From Sulfurimonas sp. (GTDB taxonomy: Bacteria; Campylobacterota; Campylobacteria; Campylobacterales; Sulfurimonadaceae), in the NCBI GenBank assembly GCA_027063645.1, contig JAMORK010000039.1, positions 1 through 64,000 on the forward strand: a stretch of 64,000 bases of DNA, given 5' to 3'. The notes under the pieces were generated by a model. That model ran no database searches, was not told the DNA's origin, and was given only the letters and a program-made list of their open reading frames with translations. This document shows, one piece after another, positions 8,451 through 16,787 of the stretch (its first letter is position 1; the number at the start of each line of letters is the position of its first letter). The translations under genes were made by a program, and so were the position numbers.

Positions 8451-8472
8451 AATAAGCATAAAAATGCTTATT
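8451..8472 (-). terminator. Stem-loop at the end of soxZ
   Basis: AATAAGCAT (8451-8459) pairs perfectly with ATGCTTATT (8464-8472). It lies over the soxZ stop codon; no strong T run follows on the minus strand, so partial termination or mRNA stabilisation upstream of the thioredoxin gene is more likely than full termination. Confidence 0.5.
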
Positions 8473-8785
8473 ATTTGATCTTACCTTTACCTTTGATAGT
8501 GTTACCTTTACGATCTGTAGCAACCATCATCACTTTATCACCCTTTTTAAAGTCACCTTTAAATTGGAATTTGAAGATTGGGTTTTTAGATAGGAATTGA
8601 GATGTAGACATATCAAATACTGTCTCACCATTTACAGTTGCAGAGATATGTTCAATGAAGTTAGCATCATCTCTATTTCCTGTTTTTTTCTCCATCATAT
8701 TATATGTAGACATCTCATGTTTAGCCATAGCTTTAACTTTGACTACTCCACCTTTTAATTTTGCTTTTACTTTAATACCAGCCAT
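8471..8785 (-). CDS. soxZ: Sulfur-oxidation carrier subunit SoxZ
   Basis: 104 residues, the usual SoxZ length: an immunoglobulin-like beta sandwich with no cofactor or signal peptide, recognisable from AKLKGGVVKVKAMAKHEM near the start, HISATVNGETVFD and the C-terminal DRKGNTIKGKGKIK. SoxZ pairs with SoxY in the periplasm and supports the swinging arm that carries sulfur intermediates; SoxZ is exported with SoxY. AAGGAAATAAA lies before its ATG. Confidence 0.93.
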   Translation of the reverse strand: MAGIKVKAKLKGGVVKVKAMAKHEMSTYNMMEKKTGNRDDANFIEHISATVNGETVFDMSTSQFLSKNPIFKFQFKGDFKKGDKVMMVATDRKGNTIKGKGKIK

Positions 8786-8830
8786 TTTATTTCCTTAATA
8801 TTTTATTCTTAATTTAAAGAGGTAAAGGGA

Positions 8831-9310
8831 TTAACCTTCACATCCACCAAGTGCAACATCTAAAGTTTGTTTAGCAGCATAAAGCTTACCGTCTTCACCC
8901 TCAACTACTACAGTAATAGTACCTGGTTTACCCATTTTAATTTTAATTGAGTAATCATTTACAGAGTATTTAGTTGCAGAGATAACACATACAGCTGACT
9001 CTGGGTTAGCATCTTGGAATACAGCAATAGTTTTTGCAGCTATTTTTGTTCCAAATTCTACTGGAATTGCACCACCAGAAGAGGCAACAGCTTTCTTACC
9101 ACTGTCAAAACTTTCACCAGCAGCTTTCAGTTGTACACCCTCTTCGATAAGTGTAGTAGAACCATATAATGCTTTAATAGCATCATCAACAGTGTGAGCT
9201 GTCCATACAGCTGGCTTTGATTTTCTAAAATCTTCTGCTTTTACACTTGCAGGTACAACAGCTAAAGCTAATGCACCTAAAGTTACGTTTAAAAATTGTC
9301 TTCTTTCCAT
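8831..9310 (-). CDS. soxY: Sulfur carrier SoxY with a variant GGCEG tail
   Basis: 159 residues. A Tat-type signal (MERRQFLNVTLGALALAVV) with the RR motif shows folded export with SoxZ. The C-terminus, ALGGCEG, holds the sulfur-carrying Cys157; the canonical motif is GGCGG, so here Glu replaces the fourth residue. SoxY binds thiosulfate-derived sulfane on this Cys while SoxCD oxidises it. The gene is next to soxZ and downstream of soxD. Sulfurimonas-type genomes usually have a second soxXYZAB locus; this copy is probably the one linked to SoxCD. Confidence 0.93.
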   Translation of the reverse strand: MERRQFLNVTLGALALAVVPASVKAEDFRKSKPAVWTAHTVDDAIKALYGSTTLIEEGVQLKAAGESFDSGKKAVASSGGAIPVEFGTKIAAKTIAVFQDANPESAVCVISATKYSVNDYSIKIKMGKPGTITVVVEGEDGKLYAAKQTLDVALGGCEG

Positions 9311-9327
9311 AATGTTTCCTTTTTGTT

Positions 9328-10482
9328 TTATTTACCGTGAACTATGTAGTCAACTACTAGTTTGAAGTTAGCATCAGATAAGTCTGCACCACCTTTAGCA
9401 GGCATACCACCCTCTGTACCATCTATCGCTTTTTTGTATACTGTTTCCATACCTTCAGCAAGGAATGGTTTCCACTCATCACTCCCAGGAGCTAAGTAAG
9501 AAGAGTGACACATTGCACATGCATTATTATACACCTCTTTTACATCTACTTTTACTTCTGCTTTGTTATCCTCTTTTGGAAGATCTCTTACATCAGACAT
9601 TGGTGGTAAAAAGTTAGAGATACCAGCACCTTGAATACGTGTTACTACAACTGATTTTTCTTGACAGTCTTTCATACAACGTTCACTTGCTTTTACTTTT
9701 ATAGCACCAAAGTTTGTTGGGTTAGCATAAAAAGTACGTACATCATCTAAAGCATTTGGCCCATCAATGTTAGGGATAAAACCATTTTCATTTGGCATTT
9801 TGATTTTAAGCATTTTTTCACGGTTAAGTACAAACTCGTCATCAATCTCTTCACCCTCATACTCAATCTCATTAATGTTAAGCATATATGCAGTAAGTGC
9901 ATATGTCTCATCATCACTTAATGTTTTTGATTTTGGATGAGGCATACCATCTTTGATATACCAGAACATTGTACTAATTTGTGGCCAGTAAGAACCAAAT
10001 ACACGAGTTGGTCCATCAGCTTCAGGATCATGCCATCTATTGTTTGTTAAAGTCTTTTGTAACTCATAACCGTTTCCTTTTGAAAGTGCTGGATAACCAC
10101 CTCCACCAGAACCGAAGTCACCATGACACATAACACACTTAGCTTCGTAAATCTCTTCACCCTCTTCAACAGAACCACTACCTTCTGGTAAACCAGTACC
10201 ATCAGGCATTACATCTTTATCCCAAGCTTTTAATTCATTCGCAGTTGGAACACGACCATTATAAATCTTTTTTGCATCTAGTGCAACTTGTGGATTTACA
10301 TAGTATGGACCTGTTTTATCATTTTCTACAGGATAAATCACACCACCATCAATAGTTGGCTTTCCATTTACTGTGTTAGTACCTTTTGGCTCTGCACTAT
10401 TTTGCATACAACCAACTGTAAGTACTGCAATCGCTGCTGCAGCTGAAGCTGTTGCGATTAATTTAGTATTTAATTTAAGCAT
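9328..10482 (-). CDS. soxD: Dihaem cytochrome c subunit of sulfane dehydrogenase, SoxD
   Basis: Two haem c sites: C116-VM-C119-H120 and C322-AM-C325-H326. This fits SoxD, which passes electrons from the SoxC molybdenum centre. The N-terminus (ATASAAAAIAVLTVGC) looks like a lipoprotein signal with Cys25, so it may be membrane anchored, though the lipobox is imperfect. Two further Cys (CMKDC, about 269-273) lie between the haem domains and may form a disulfide. The start overlaps the soxC stop by eight bases, showing coupling. Confidence 0.9.
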   Translation of the reverse strand: MLKLNTKLIATASAAAAIAVLTVGCMQNSAEPKGTNTVNGKPTIDGGVIYPVENDKTGPYYVNPQVALDAKKIYNGRVPTANELKAWDKDVMPDGTGLPEGSGSVEEGEEIYEAKCVMCHGDFGSGGGGYPALSKGNGYELQKTLTNNRWHDPEADGPTRVFGSYWPQISTMFWYIKDGMPHPKSKTLSDDETYALTAYMLNINEIEYEGEEIDDEFVLNREKMLKIKMPNENGFIPNIDGPNALDDVRTFYANPTNFGAIKVKASERCMKDCQEKSVVVTRIQGAGISNFLPPMSDVRDLPKEDNKAEVKVDVKEVYNNACAMCHSSYLAPGSDEWKPFLAEGMETVYKKAIDGTEGGMPAKGGADLSDANFKLVVDYIVHGK

Positions 10483-11794
10483 TCTTTATCCCTCCTGGTG
10501 TTCTCATCTGTACATGGTTAACTTCACCTGTAGCTGTTACTTCCCAAGTCTCAACCGCATTTCTGTGGTAAACTGATTCAACACCCATAATACTTACTTC
10601 TTGATCGATTGTAGGTTGAATATAACCTGCATCGTCCATAGCACGTGAAGTAAGAAGAAGTCTCTCCCCTTTTTTATATGTGTGCATATAGCTCCAACGT
10701 GTCCATGATTTAGGAAGTACTAAACCTTTAAGATTTGCTTTCACATAGTTGTTTCCACCATCAAATGATAAATCAACTCCAGTAATAGTTCCCATACCAG
10801 ACCATGCAAGACCTTCTATCTCAACGATATCACCATCTTTAAGATTAGTCCATGGAATCTCTGGAGATGGAGATGTTACAGTTGAGTTTACCTCATTTGC
10901 ATAGAAATGTTGGATAGCTTTACCACTTGGTTGTAGAGCAGTATACTTAGAAGTTTCTTCTTTACAGTACCAAGGCTCAGTTGAGAATTCAAGACGTTTT
11001 AGCCATTTAACACAAAGGTTACCTTCCCAACCTGGAAGAAGTAATCTTACTGGGTATCCTTGTTCTGGACGAAGTGCTTCACCATTTTGTCCCCAAACGA
11101 TCATAGCATCATCAAGAACTTTATCAACAGGAACAGTTCTTCCCATCTCTGAGTTGTCTGAACCTTCAGCAAGCATCCATTGTGCTTCTGGCTTAAGACC
11201 AAGATCTTCAAGAATAGTTTTCACATAAACACCAGTCCACTCAGCACAAGACATAAAACCTTTTGCAAATTGAACAGAGTTAAATTGTGGTCCACGCCAC
11301 TCTTGTCCACCATTGGCAGGACACTCAATAAAGTGAGTACGAGTTACACTTGGGTAACGTTTAAGTTGCTCTAATGTAAGAACGATTGGCTTCTCAACCA
11401 AACCGTGAATCATTAAACGAAATTCATTTGGATCTACATGTGCCACACCACCGTGTGAACGAGAGAAAAATAAACCATTTGGTGTAATGATTCCCATAGA
11501 TTCTTGGATTGGAGTAACAGCAATAGATGCACGGAAGTTTCCAGAAGCTAGTAGCTTAGTATTTCTTCTTGTAACATTATGCTCATATTTTGAAGGTACA
11601 CCGTAACGATTTTTTGTTACAGGATCCCCCCAAACTTGTCCCCATGGTACATGGTGCATGATAGCAGGATCGTCTGCCATCGCGTCAGATGACATTACAG
11701 ATGTTCCAGCAAGTGCAGCAACTGAAGCAGCAGCTGATTTTCTGAAAAATTCTCTTCTGTCGATCGTCTTATCGTGTTGAGATTTATTATCCAC
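10475..11794 (-). CDS. soxC: Sulfane dehydrogenase molybdopterin subunit SoxC
   Basis: Oxidises the sulfane sulfur held on SoxY, a six-electron step that raises the yield from thiosulfate. A Tat signal with DRREFFRKS is present, as expected for a cofactor-loaded enzyme. The sulfite-oxidase fold is visible: Mo-ligand Cys158 in THFIECPANGGQ and a C-terminal dimerisation domain (about 330-435). Length 439 is typical. The start is GTG 11794, five bases after AAGGAG; the overlapping ATG is out of frame. It is the first gene of the sox operon; the ~220 bp upstream include a TATAAT-like box on the minus strand at about 11931-11936. Confidence 0.95.
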   Translation of the reverse strand: MDNKSQHDKTIDRREFFRKSAAASVAALAGTSVMSSDAMADDPAIMHHVPWGQVWGDPVTKNRYGVPSKYEHNVTRRNTKLLASGNFRASIAVTPIQESMGIITPNGLFFSRSHGGVAHVDPNEFRLMIHGLVEKPIVLTLEQLKRYPSVTRTHFIECPANGGQEWRGPQFNSVQFAKGFMSCAEWTGVYVKTILEDLGLKPEAQWMLAEGSDNSEMGRTVPVDKVLDDAMIVWGQNGEALRPEQGYPVRLLLPGWEGNLCVKWLKRLEFSTEPWYCKEETSKYTALQPSGKAIQHFYANEVNSTVTSPSPEIPWTNLKDGDIVEIEGLAWSGMGTITGVDLSFDGGNNYVKANLKGLVLPKSWTRWSYMHTYKKGERLLLTSRAMDDAGYIQPTIDQEVSIMGVESVYHRNAVETWEVTATGEVNHVQMRTPGGIKNA

Positions 11795-12012
11795 ATTTTC
11801 TCCTTTTTAGTTTGTTATTACTTTAAGTTTTATTTAAAATTTATATAACTCTGATTATCTATAAATAGACAAAGTTTTTTACTTTCACATTATGCCATTT
11901 TATACTTAATAAAAATATAGGGCGCATATCATTATACAAAAAAATGAGATAAAAATGTGATATTATTGATATTTCGAGCTTTGTGAGTTACTTATCGAAA
12001 CATAATTAAAAT

Positions 12013-12285
12013 TTATTCTTTTTCAACTATGCCTAATATCACAAAAGTGTCATTACTCTCATCTACATAAAAGGGGATAACAAAGCCACCATGGACTACA
12101 TCACGGATATTGTCATTGTCATAATATATAGATTTCTTATATTTATTATACTTTGTTGGAATATTTATAATGATAGTATCTAGATAAGATTTAAAGTTTT
12201 TTGCAACTTTATAATCTGTAACAATCATCTCATCTAAGATATCTTTTAGCTGTGTTTCATAGAGCTCTGATGCTACAATATTCAT
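12013..12285 (-). CDS. ParE/RelE-like putative toxin, 90 aa
   Basis: A 90-residue protein with the alpha-alpha-beta-beta-beta layout of ParE/RelE toxins: SELYETQLKDILDEM helix, NFKSYLDTIIINIPTK helix, then strands including HGGFVIPFYVD and FVILGIVEKE. It starts one base after the stop of a 45-codon gene (12287-12424), the usual toxin-antitoxin spacing. Similarity is by pattern only; toxicity is unproven. It could also be a stand-alone ParE-fold protein. Confidence 0.62.
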   Translation of the reverse strand: MNIVASELYETQLKDILDEMIVTDYKVAKNFKSYLDTIIINIPTKYNKYKKSIYYDNDNIRDVVHGGFVIPFYVDESNDTFVILGIVEKE

Positions 12286-12286
12286 C

Positions 12287-12424
12287 CTATTTTTCTCTCT
12301 TTTTTAGCCACTCATTTATCTCTTTCATACAGAGACTATATGCCTTGAAAGATTCTTTTTTATTGGCGTATTTCTCCAATTCTTTTGCAAAAAGGGTTTT
12401 CAATTGTTCTTGAGAAGGATTCAC
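12287..12424 (-). CDS. Small putative antitoxin, 45 aa
   Basis: Reads MNPSQEQLKTLFAKELEKY near the start and ends in NEWLKKREK: highly charged and helical. The GTG start at 12424 overlaps the stop of the DUF2231 gene by one base (TAGTG), with AGGAGGAG just upstream, so initiation is well supported. It precedes the ParE-like gene by a single base. Antitoxin identity is inferred from size and position; no DNA-binding motif was recognised. Confidence 0.58.
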   Translation of the reverse strand: MNPSQEQLKTLFAKELEKYANKKESFKAYSLCMKEINEWLKKREK

Positions 12425-13032
12425 TACTCCTCCTCTTCCTCTGATGTTTCAGATTGCTCAGATGGTTTATTTCCATAGATCGTATCTACATCATCACTTA
12501 TCATCTGAATATCATCCATAGCATCTTCATAAGCTTCAAGTTTAGCATCACATTCATCTTCATCATCTGCTGCTAAGGCTGCTTCTTTTAAAGAGTCTTC
12601 AATCATATATGCTTTAAATGGCATACCATAGTTATAAACTAACTCTCCACCATCTTTTCCTTGTAAAAAAACTGTTGCTGTACCACCTAAGAGTAAAAGA
12701 ACTGCCAAAGCCTCTAAGGCAAAGATTTTCATTCTACATCCAACAATTTTTAAAAATGCGATAAGACCAAACGCGATGGCAAGGTAGAGTCCAAGTGTTT
12801 TATGCTCAATGAGTTCATGTTGCCCTGCTTCACTAAGATAATCATATATCTGAGGACCAGCCTGCGAACCTGTATACCAAACACCAACCATTGCGATTGC
12901 TGCAACTAATGTAAGACGTGAAGATATCTTAGACATCCCCTCACTCTTTGTAAACATATAAACTAGACCAAAAACTGAAGCAACAAGGGGTAAAACCATT
13001 GCAAAGTGTGCTGTAGCTGGATGTAACATCAT
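12424..13032 (-). CDS. DUF2231-like inner-membrane protein
   Basis: 202 residues starting MMLHPATAHFAMVLPLVASV, with four predicted membrane spans (about 9-29, 42-58, 82-98, 108-125) and a long acidic cytoplasmic tail ending SEQSETSEEEEE. The N-terminal His-Pro...His motif is typical of DUF2231 proteins; function unknown. AGGAG lies six bases before the ATG at 13032. It heads a small operon with the putative toxin-antitoxin pair. Confidence 0.75.
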   Translation of the reverse strand: MMLHPATAHFAMVLPLVASVFGLVYMFTKSEGMSKISSRLTLVAAIAMVGVWYTGSQAGPQIYDYLSEAGQHELIEHKTLGLYLAIAFGLIAFLKIVGCRMKIFALEALAVLLLLGGTATVFLQGKDGGELVYNYGMPFKAYMIEDSLKEAALAADDEDECDAKLEAYEDAMDDIQMISDDVDTIYGNKPSEQSETSEEEEE

Positions 13033-13119
13033 AATATTCTCCTATTTGTTATAATTATGTATTATAATAAAATAATAGCAACTGATGTTTATCACATAAT
13101 TATAATATATAACCTTAAG

Positions 13120-14172
13120 TTACTTTTTATCAATAGCATCTTTTGCAGACTTAATTGCTGAACCAAGTGCTACCTTTGCTACACCCCATGCTTCTATACC
13201 CATACGTTTTGCCTCTTGTGCTTTTGGAGACTTAAAGGCTGTATCTGCACGCTTCACTGCATTTTTGGCAAAAGAGGAAAATCTCTCTTTCATCACCTCG
13301 GCAGTTTCTTTAGAGATATGTACCAACTCTTCTAAATCATAATGCATATCTTTATTGATAGCTAAAAGGATTCTGTTTATCACCGGAGAGCTTTGGGATG
13401 CCTGTGTAGTTATCACTTGTGAGAAGAGAATATCTGTCTGATTAAGATCTTCAATAATTGTGTCATAATCTTCTATCAAAATATGTTTTGCTTCCACAGG
13501 TGTATATGCAAGTCTCTTTTTAAATCGATCTATCGATTTTATAAGTCCACTTCTCATACCTCGAAGTGTAGCACTGAGAATCTCTTGGGCTCTATTTGGT
13601 GTAGCTTCTGAGAGATCAATTGCAGCGATCAATATAGTTGAAAGAATTTTTCTTACACGTATAGTATTGAGTGAGCCCTCTTTGATAGCTTCAAAAGTGA
13701 TCTCTTTAATCACTTCAATTGTGGTTTCGCTAATATCACCATCACTATCTTTTTCTAATGCAGTGATAAGTGCAGATTCAACCATCTCACTTAAGATGTC
13801 ATAAAGATCAATAGACTGAAGTTTTACCTGATGCAGTCTTGCTAAGGCAGTCTCATTCGATTTAACTCTCTCTTCTAAGACATCAAAAACATCGTATTTT
13901 GTCTCTTGAAGTTGTGTATATTTTTTCTCTAAACTTCTCTCAATTAACTCTTTTTGTGCAAGAAGTGTTTCTACATCCTCTTGCAAAGATGAAGTCTCTA
14001 AATTTAAAATAGTGTTTACCAAACTTTTCATCTCTGCTAAATTCAATTTATCTACATCAAATTCATTATGCTCTATAAGATTTTCTATTGCAGAAGAAAC
14101 TCTTTTTTCTACACTTTTAAATCTTCTATTATAGGACTTTTCAAGCTCTTCATTTAGTTTTTCTACATTCAT
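13120..14172 (-). CDS. Coiled-coil hypothetical protein, 350 aa
   Basis: No family assigned with certainty; it resembles an uncharacterised Campylobacterota protein type. It is entirely alpha-helical with heptad-rich stretches (about 1-115 and 260-310), no signal peptide or membrane span, and an alanine/lysine C-terminal segment (GVAKVALGSAIKSAKDAIDKK) that could be amphipathic. It lies downstream of the DUF493 and moaC genes on the same strand, 13 bases after DUF493, so it is probably the last gene of that operon. Confidence 0.7.
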   Translation of the reverse strand: MNVEKLNEELEKSYNRRFKSVEKRVSSAIENLIEHNEFDVDKLNLAEMKSLVNTILNLETSSLQEDVETLLAQKELIERSLEKKYTQLQETKYDVFDVLEERVKSNETALARLHQVKLQSIDLYDILSEMVESALITALEKDSDGDISETTIEVIKEITFEAIKEGSLNTIRVRKILSTILIAAIDLSEATPNRAQEILSATLRGMRSGLIKSIDRFKKRLAYTPVEAKHILIEDYDTIIEDLNQTDILFSQVITTQASQSSPVINRILLAINKDMHYDLEELVHISKETAEVMKERFSSFAKNAVKRADTAFKSPKAQEAKRMGIEAWGVAKVALGSAIKSAKDAIDKK

Positions 14173-14185
14173 TCTATACCCCTTT

Positions 14186-14449
14186 TTAAAGTACCATTTT
14201 TATATCTTGATGCTTTTTCAATGCCTCAAATATAAAAGTTCTATCATCTTCATTATGCACAAGCAAATCAAGATTCATACTTACATACTTCCCTGTTTTT
14301 GAGCTGTTAGAGTGAGAAAGCTTATGTTCTCTCTCTTCTATCACATCATGAATCGCTTTTTCTAAAGCCTCTTTCTCACTTGCAATCACCTTATAACACC
14401 AGTTACATGGATATGTAAGTTCCACTTTTTTATCGTCTAAAGTTACCAC
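14186..14449 (-). CDS. DUF493 (YbeD-like) small protein
   Basis: 87 residues matching the ferredoxin-like DUF493 family (YbeD, HP0495): [12 protein letters not shown] at the N-terminus and [17 protein letters not shown] in the middle. Possibly an allosteric ligand-binding domain; role unknown. The start is GTG 14449 with AGGAGG five bases before it, inside the 3' end of moaC (20-base overlap). Confidence 0.82.
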   Translation of the reverse strand: MVTLDDKKVELTYPCNWCYKVIASEKEALEKAIHDVIEEREHKLSHSNSSKTGKYVSMNLDLLVHNEDDRTFIFEALKKHQDIKMVL

Positions 14450-14900
14450 TTTTACCTCCTGATTTAGATTCTAATTGTACATTACGGATTATCATCCCTT
14501 TATCTATCGCTTTTACCATATCGTAAATTGTTAAAAGCCCTACACTTGTTCCTGTTAATGCTTCCATCTCAACTCCAGTTTGTCCTGTAAGTTTTGCAGT
14601 CACTGTTAATTTAAAACCGGGGAGATCTTCTAACTCTTCTATATCACAATTGATTCCACTAAGATTGAGTGGATGACACATGGGGATAAGAGTGCTTGTT
14701 TGTTTTGTTCCCATAATAGCTGCTATAACTGCAGTTTGTAAAACAGGGCCTTTTTTTGTTGTCTCAGATACTATAGCATCATAAGCATCACGGCTCATCT
14801 CTATAGTTCCACTCGCTACAGCAACTCTTGTTGTTTGCTCTTTCTCACTTACATCGACCATTTTTGGTCTTTGATTTTCATCTAGGTGTGTTAAATTCAT
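14430..14900 (-). CDS. moaC: Cyclic pyranopterin monophosphate synthase MoaC
   Basis: Second enzyme of molybdenum cofactor synthesis, acting on the product of MoaA. Signatures: [18 protein letters not shown] near the N-terminus, the substrate loop [12 protein letters not shown] (about 74-85) and [20 protein letters not shown] (about 114-133). Length 156 is typical. The organism needs this cofactor for SoxC. It overlaps DUF493 and sits 53 bases downstream of mobA on the same strand. Confidence 0.95.
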   Translation of the reverse strand: MNLTHLDENQRPKMVDVSEKEQTTRVAVASGTIEMSRDAYDAIVSETTKKGPVLQTAVIAAIMGTKQTSTLIPMCHPLNLSGINCDIEELEDLPGFKLTVTAKLTGQTGVEMEALTGTSVGLLTIYDMVKAIDKGMIIRNVQLESKSGGKSGNFRR

Positions 14901-14953
14901 TTGATTCTCTTTTGTAAAGTGTATTTGTTTGACACTATTATAGCAAAGAGGTG

Positions 14954-15532
14954 TTAATGATTTGTTTTGATACGTTTGAGTGCTATTTCATACTCATGGG
15001 GATGGTTAAGATTTAAAAAGGGTTCGCTATCAAAAAAGTCTACATAGTTTGTCTTTACGCTTTTCAGTAAAAAGCCCAATTTATGTTGAGACTCTTTTTG
15101 CATTTGTAAAAATTTCTCTTCTAAAGTCTGATGGTAAACGCCACACATTGGCTGTATCTTACCATCTACTCTTGCTATTGTTGCATCTACACTTGAACTG
15201 TCTTTTTCTAAAAGTGTTTTTATCTCATAACTACTAATAAATGGAGTATCAACACTTATAGCAAAAAACTTTTTACTTTGAAGTTTTTTAAAACTTGCTA
15301 TAAAACCTGCTGTTGGAGCATACTCTTGAGAGTTATCTTCTATAAAATTTGCTTCAAAAGAGAACTTATCTTTGTTTTTAGATGATATATATACAGTGGA
15401 AAATATTTGGGAAAGTCTTGAGTATTGATACTCTGTTAGTGTTGAAAATGTAGAGAAAGGAAGAAGAGATTTATCTCTCTTCATCCTTGAACTTTTGCCA
15501 CCCGCAAAGATGACACAAGGGGTGTTAAACAT
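14954..15532 (-). CDS. mobA: Molybdenum cofactor guanylyltransferase MobA
   Basis: Attaches GMP to molybdopterin. The nucleotide-binding signature [18 protein letters not shown] is near the N-terminus and the catalytic-site segment ISVDTPFIS (about 93-101) follows. 192 residues is normal. Its ATG overlaps the ompA-family stop by one base (TAATG). It probably shares an operon with moaC. Confidence 0.9.
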   Translation of the reverse strand: MFNTPCVIFAGGKSSRMKRDKSLLPFSTFSTLTEYQYSRLSQIFSTVYISSKNKDKFSFEANFIEDNSQEYAPTAGFIASFKKLQSKKFFAISVDTPFISSYEIKTLLEKDSSSVDATIARVDGKIQPMCGVYHQTLEEKFLQMQKESQHKLGFLLKSVKTNYVDFFDSEPFLNLNHPHEYEIALKRIKTNH

Positions 15533-16716
15533 TAGTTTCTTGTAAGCTCAGCTTCAATTCTTCTGTTTTGTGCACGACCTTCAGCTGTATCGTTTGATGC
15601 AATAGGGTTTGCTTCACCAGCACCCATTGCACTTAGTTGTGCTGGATTTACACCTTTAGCAATAAGTGCATCTTTCACAGCGTTTGCACGTTTTTCGGAA
15701 AGTTTTTGATTATATGAAGCACTACCACGTGAATCTGTATAACCAACGATTTTCGCATCATAGTTAGTGTATCTATTTAAGAAATCTGCATAAGTTTGAA
15801 TAAGAACATCAACATCAGCAGGAACTACAGCAGAATCATTTGCAAAGTTAATCTCAAGATTTACAATAAGTGGACAACCATCTACATTTACTGCCTCACC
15901 AAGTGGAGTATTTGGACAGATATCTTTAGAGTTAAGAACGCCATCTTGATCATCATCACCATCCACTTTACAACCAGCAGCATCTACTGTTGTACCAGCT
16001 GGTGTAGTAGGACATTTATCTAAATCATCAGCTACACCATCACCGTCACCATCAAGAACAAGAGCACATCCAAGAGCATCTACTTTAGTCCCTGCAGGAG
16101 TATGTAAACAGTTATCTTCTGCATCAACAACACCATCGTTATCTTCATCAAGTGGAGCAGCAACAGGAGCTGCCTTAGAAGCTCTTTCACCAAATGCATA
16201 GTTAAGACCAGCAAGTACTAAAACATTGTTGTCAACACGAACATTGTAGTTATTTCCAACTTTAGCTAAGTACATCGCTTCTGCTTTAAGAGATAATGCT
16301 TCTGTTAGAGGAACTTTCACACCAGCACCTGCATCAAAAACGATACCACCAAGGTTTCTGTCGTTAACATCACTACCAACAAATTCATACCCTGCACCAG
16401 CTTTTACAAATGGTACAACAGAATCCATTGCATCAAAACTGTAAACGCCATTAATAAGTGCACGAGTTACTGAAGTGTCTGTACCATTGTCATTATCTAC
16501 ATCTGGAGAATAAAGAACAGAAAACTCTGGAGAAAAGTTTGAATCAGGAAGATTATATTGTAACTCTACACCACCTAAATAGTGATCGTCACCTTTTATC
16601 CCTACATTTCCCTCTGCCATGTTGTACCCAACCATTGGAGAGATTTCATATGCATAGTCATTTGCTAATGCCATAGTACCAAGCATAAGTGCTGGTATAA
16701 GAAGAAGTTTTTTCAT
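15532..16716 (-). CDS. OmpA-family outer-membrane protein with thrombospondin-type 3 repeats
   Basis: 394 residues from ATG 16716, chosen because AAGGA is seven bases upstream; a longer in-frame start at 16764 lacks a site. Layout: signal peptide (MKKLLLIPALMLGTMALA), an eight-strand barrel domain (about 20-175), three acidic calcium-binding type repeats (DGVVDAEDNC, DGVADDLDKCP, DGVLNSKDICP; about 185-265), then a C-terminal OmpA peptidoglycan-binding domain with GYTDSRGSASYNQKLSEKRA. It anchors the outer membrane to the cell wall. Confidence 0.92.
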   Translation of the reverse strand: MKKLLLIPALMLGTMALANDYAYEISPMVGYNMAEGNVGIKGDDHYLGGVELQYNLPDSNFSPEFSVLYSPDVDNDNGTDTSVTRALINGVYSFDAMDSVVPFVKAGAGYEFVGSDVNDRNLGGIVFDAGAGVKVPLTEALSLKAEAMYLAKVGNNYNVRVDNNVLVLAGLNYAFGERASKAAPVAAPLDEDNDGVVDAEDNCLHTPAGTKVDALGCALVLDGDGDGVADDLDKCPTTPAGTTVDAAGCKVDGDDDQDGVLNSKDICPNTPLGEAVNVDGCPLIVNLEINFANDSAVVPADVDVLIQTYADFLNRYTNYDAKIVGYTDSRGSASYNQKLSEKRANAVKDALIAKGVNPAQLSAMGAGEANPIASNDTAEGRAQNRRIEAELTRN

Positions 16717-16787
16717 CTTTATTTCCTTGTATTTTATATTGAATTGTACTTGAATTATACCCAAGAAAAGTGAAATCTTAGTGATTT

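Noticed and set aside
11795-12012. Possible small RNA or riboswitch in the gap upstream of soxC
   Set aside because: AT-rich with a few short inverted repeats but no stable structure or terminator; treated as the sox promoter and leader region.
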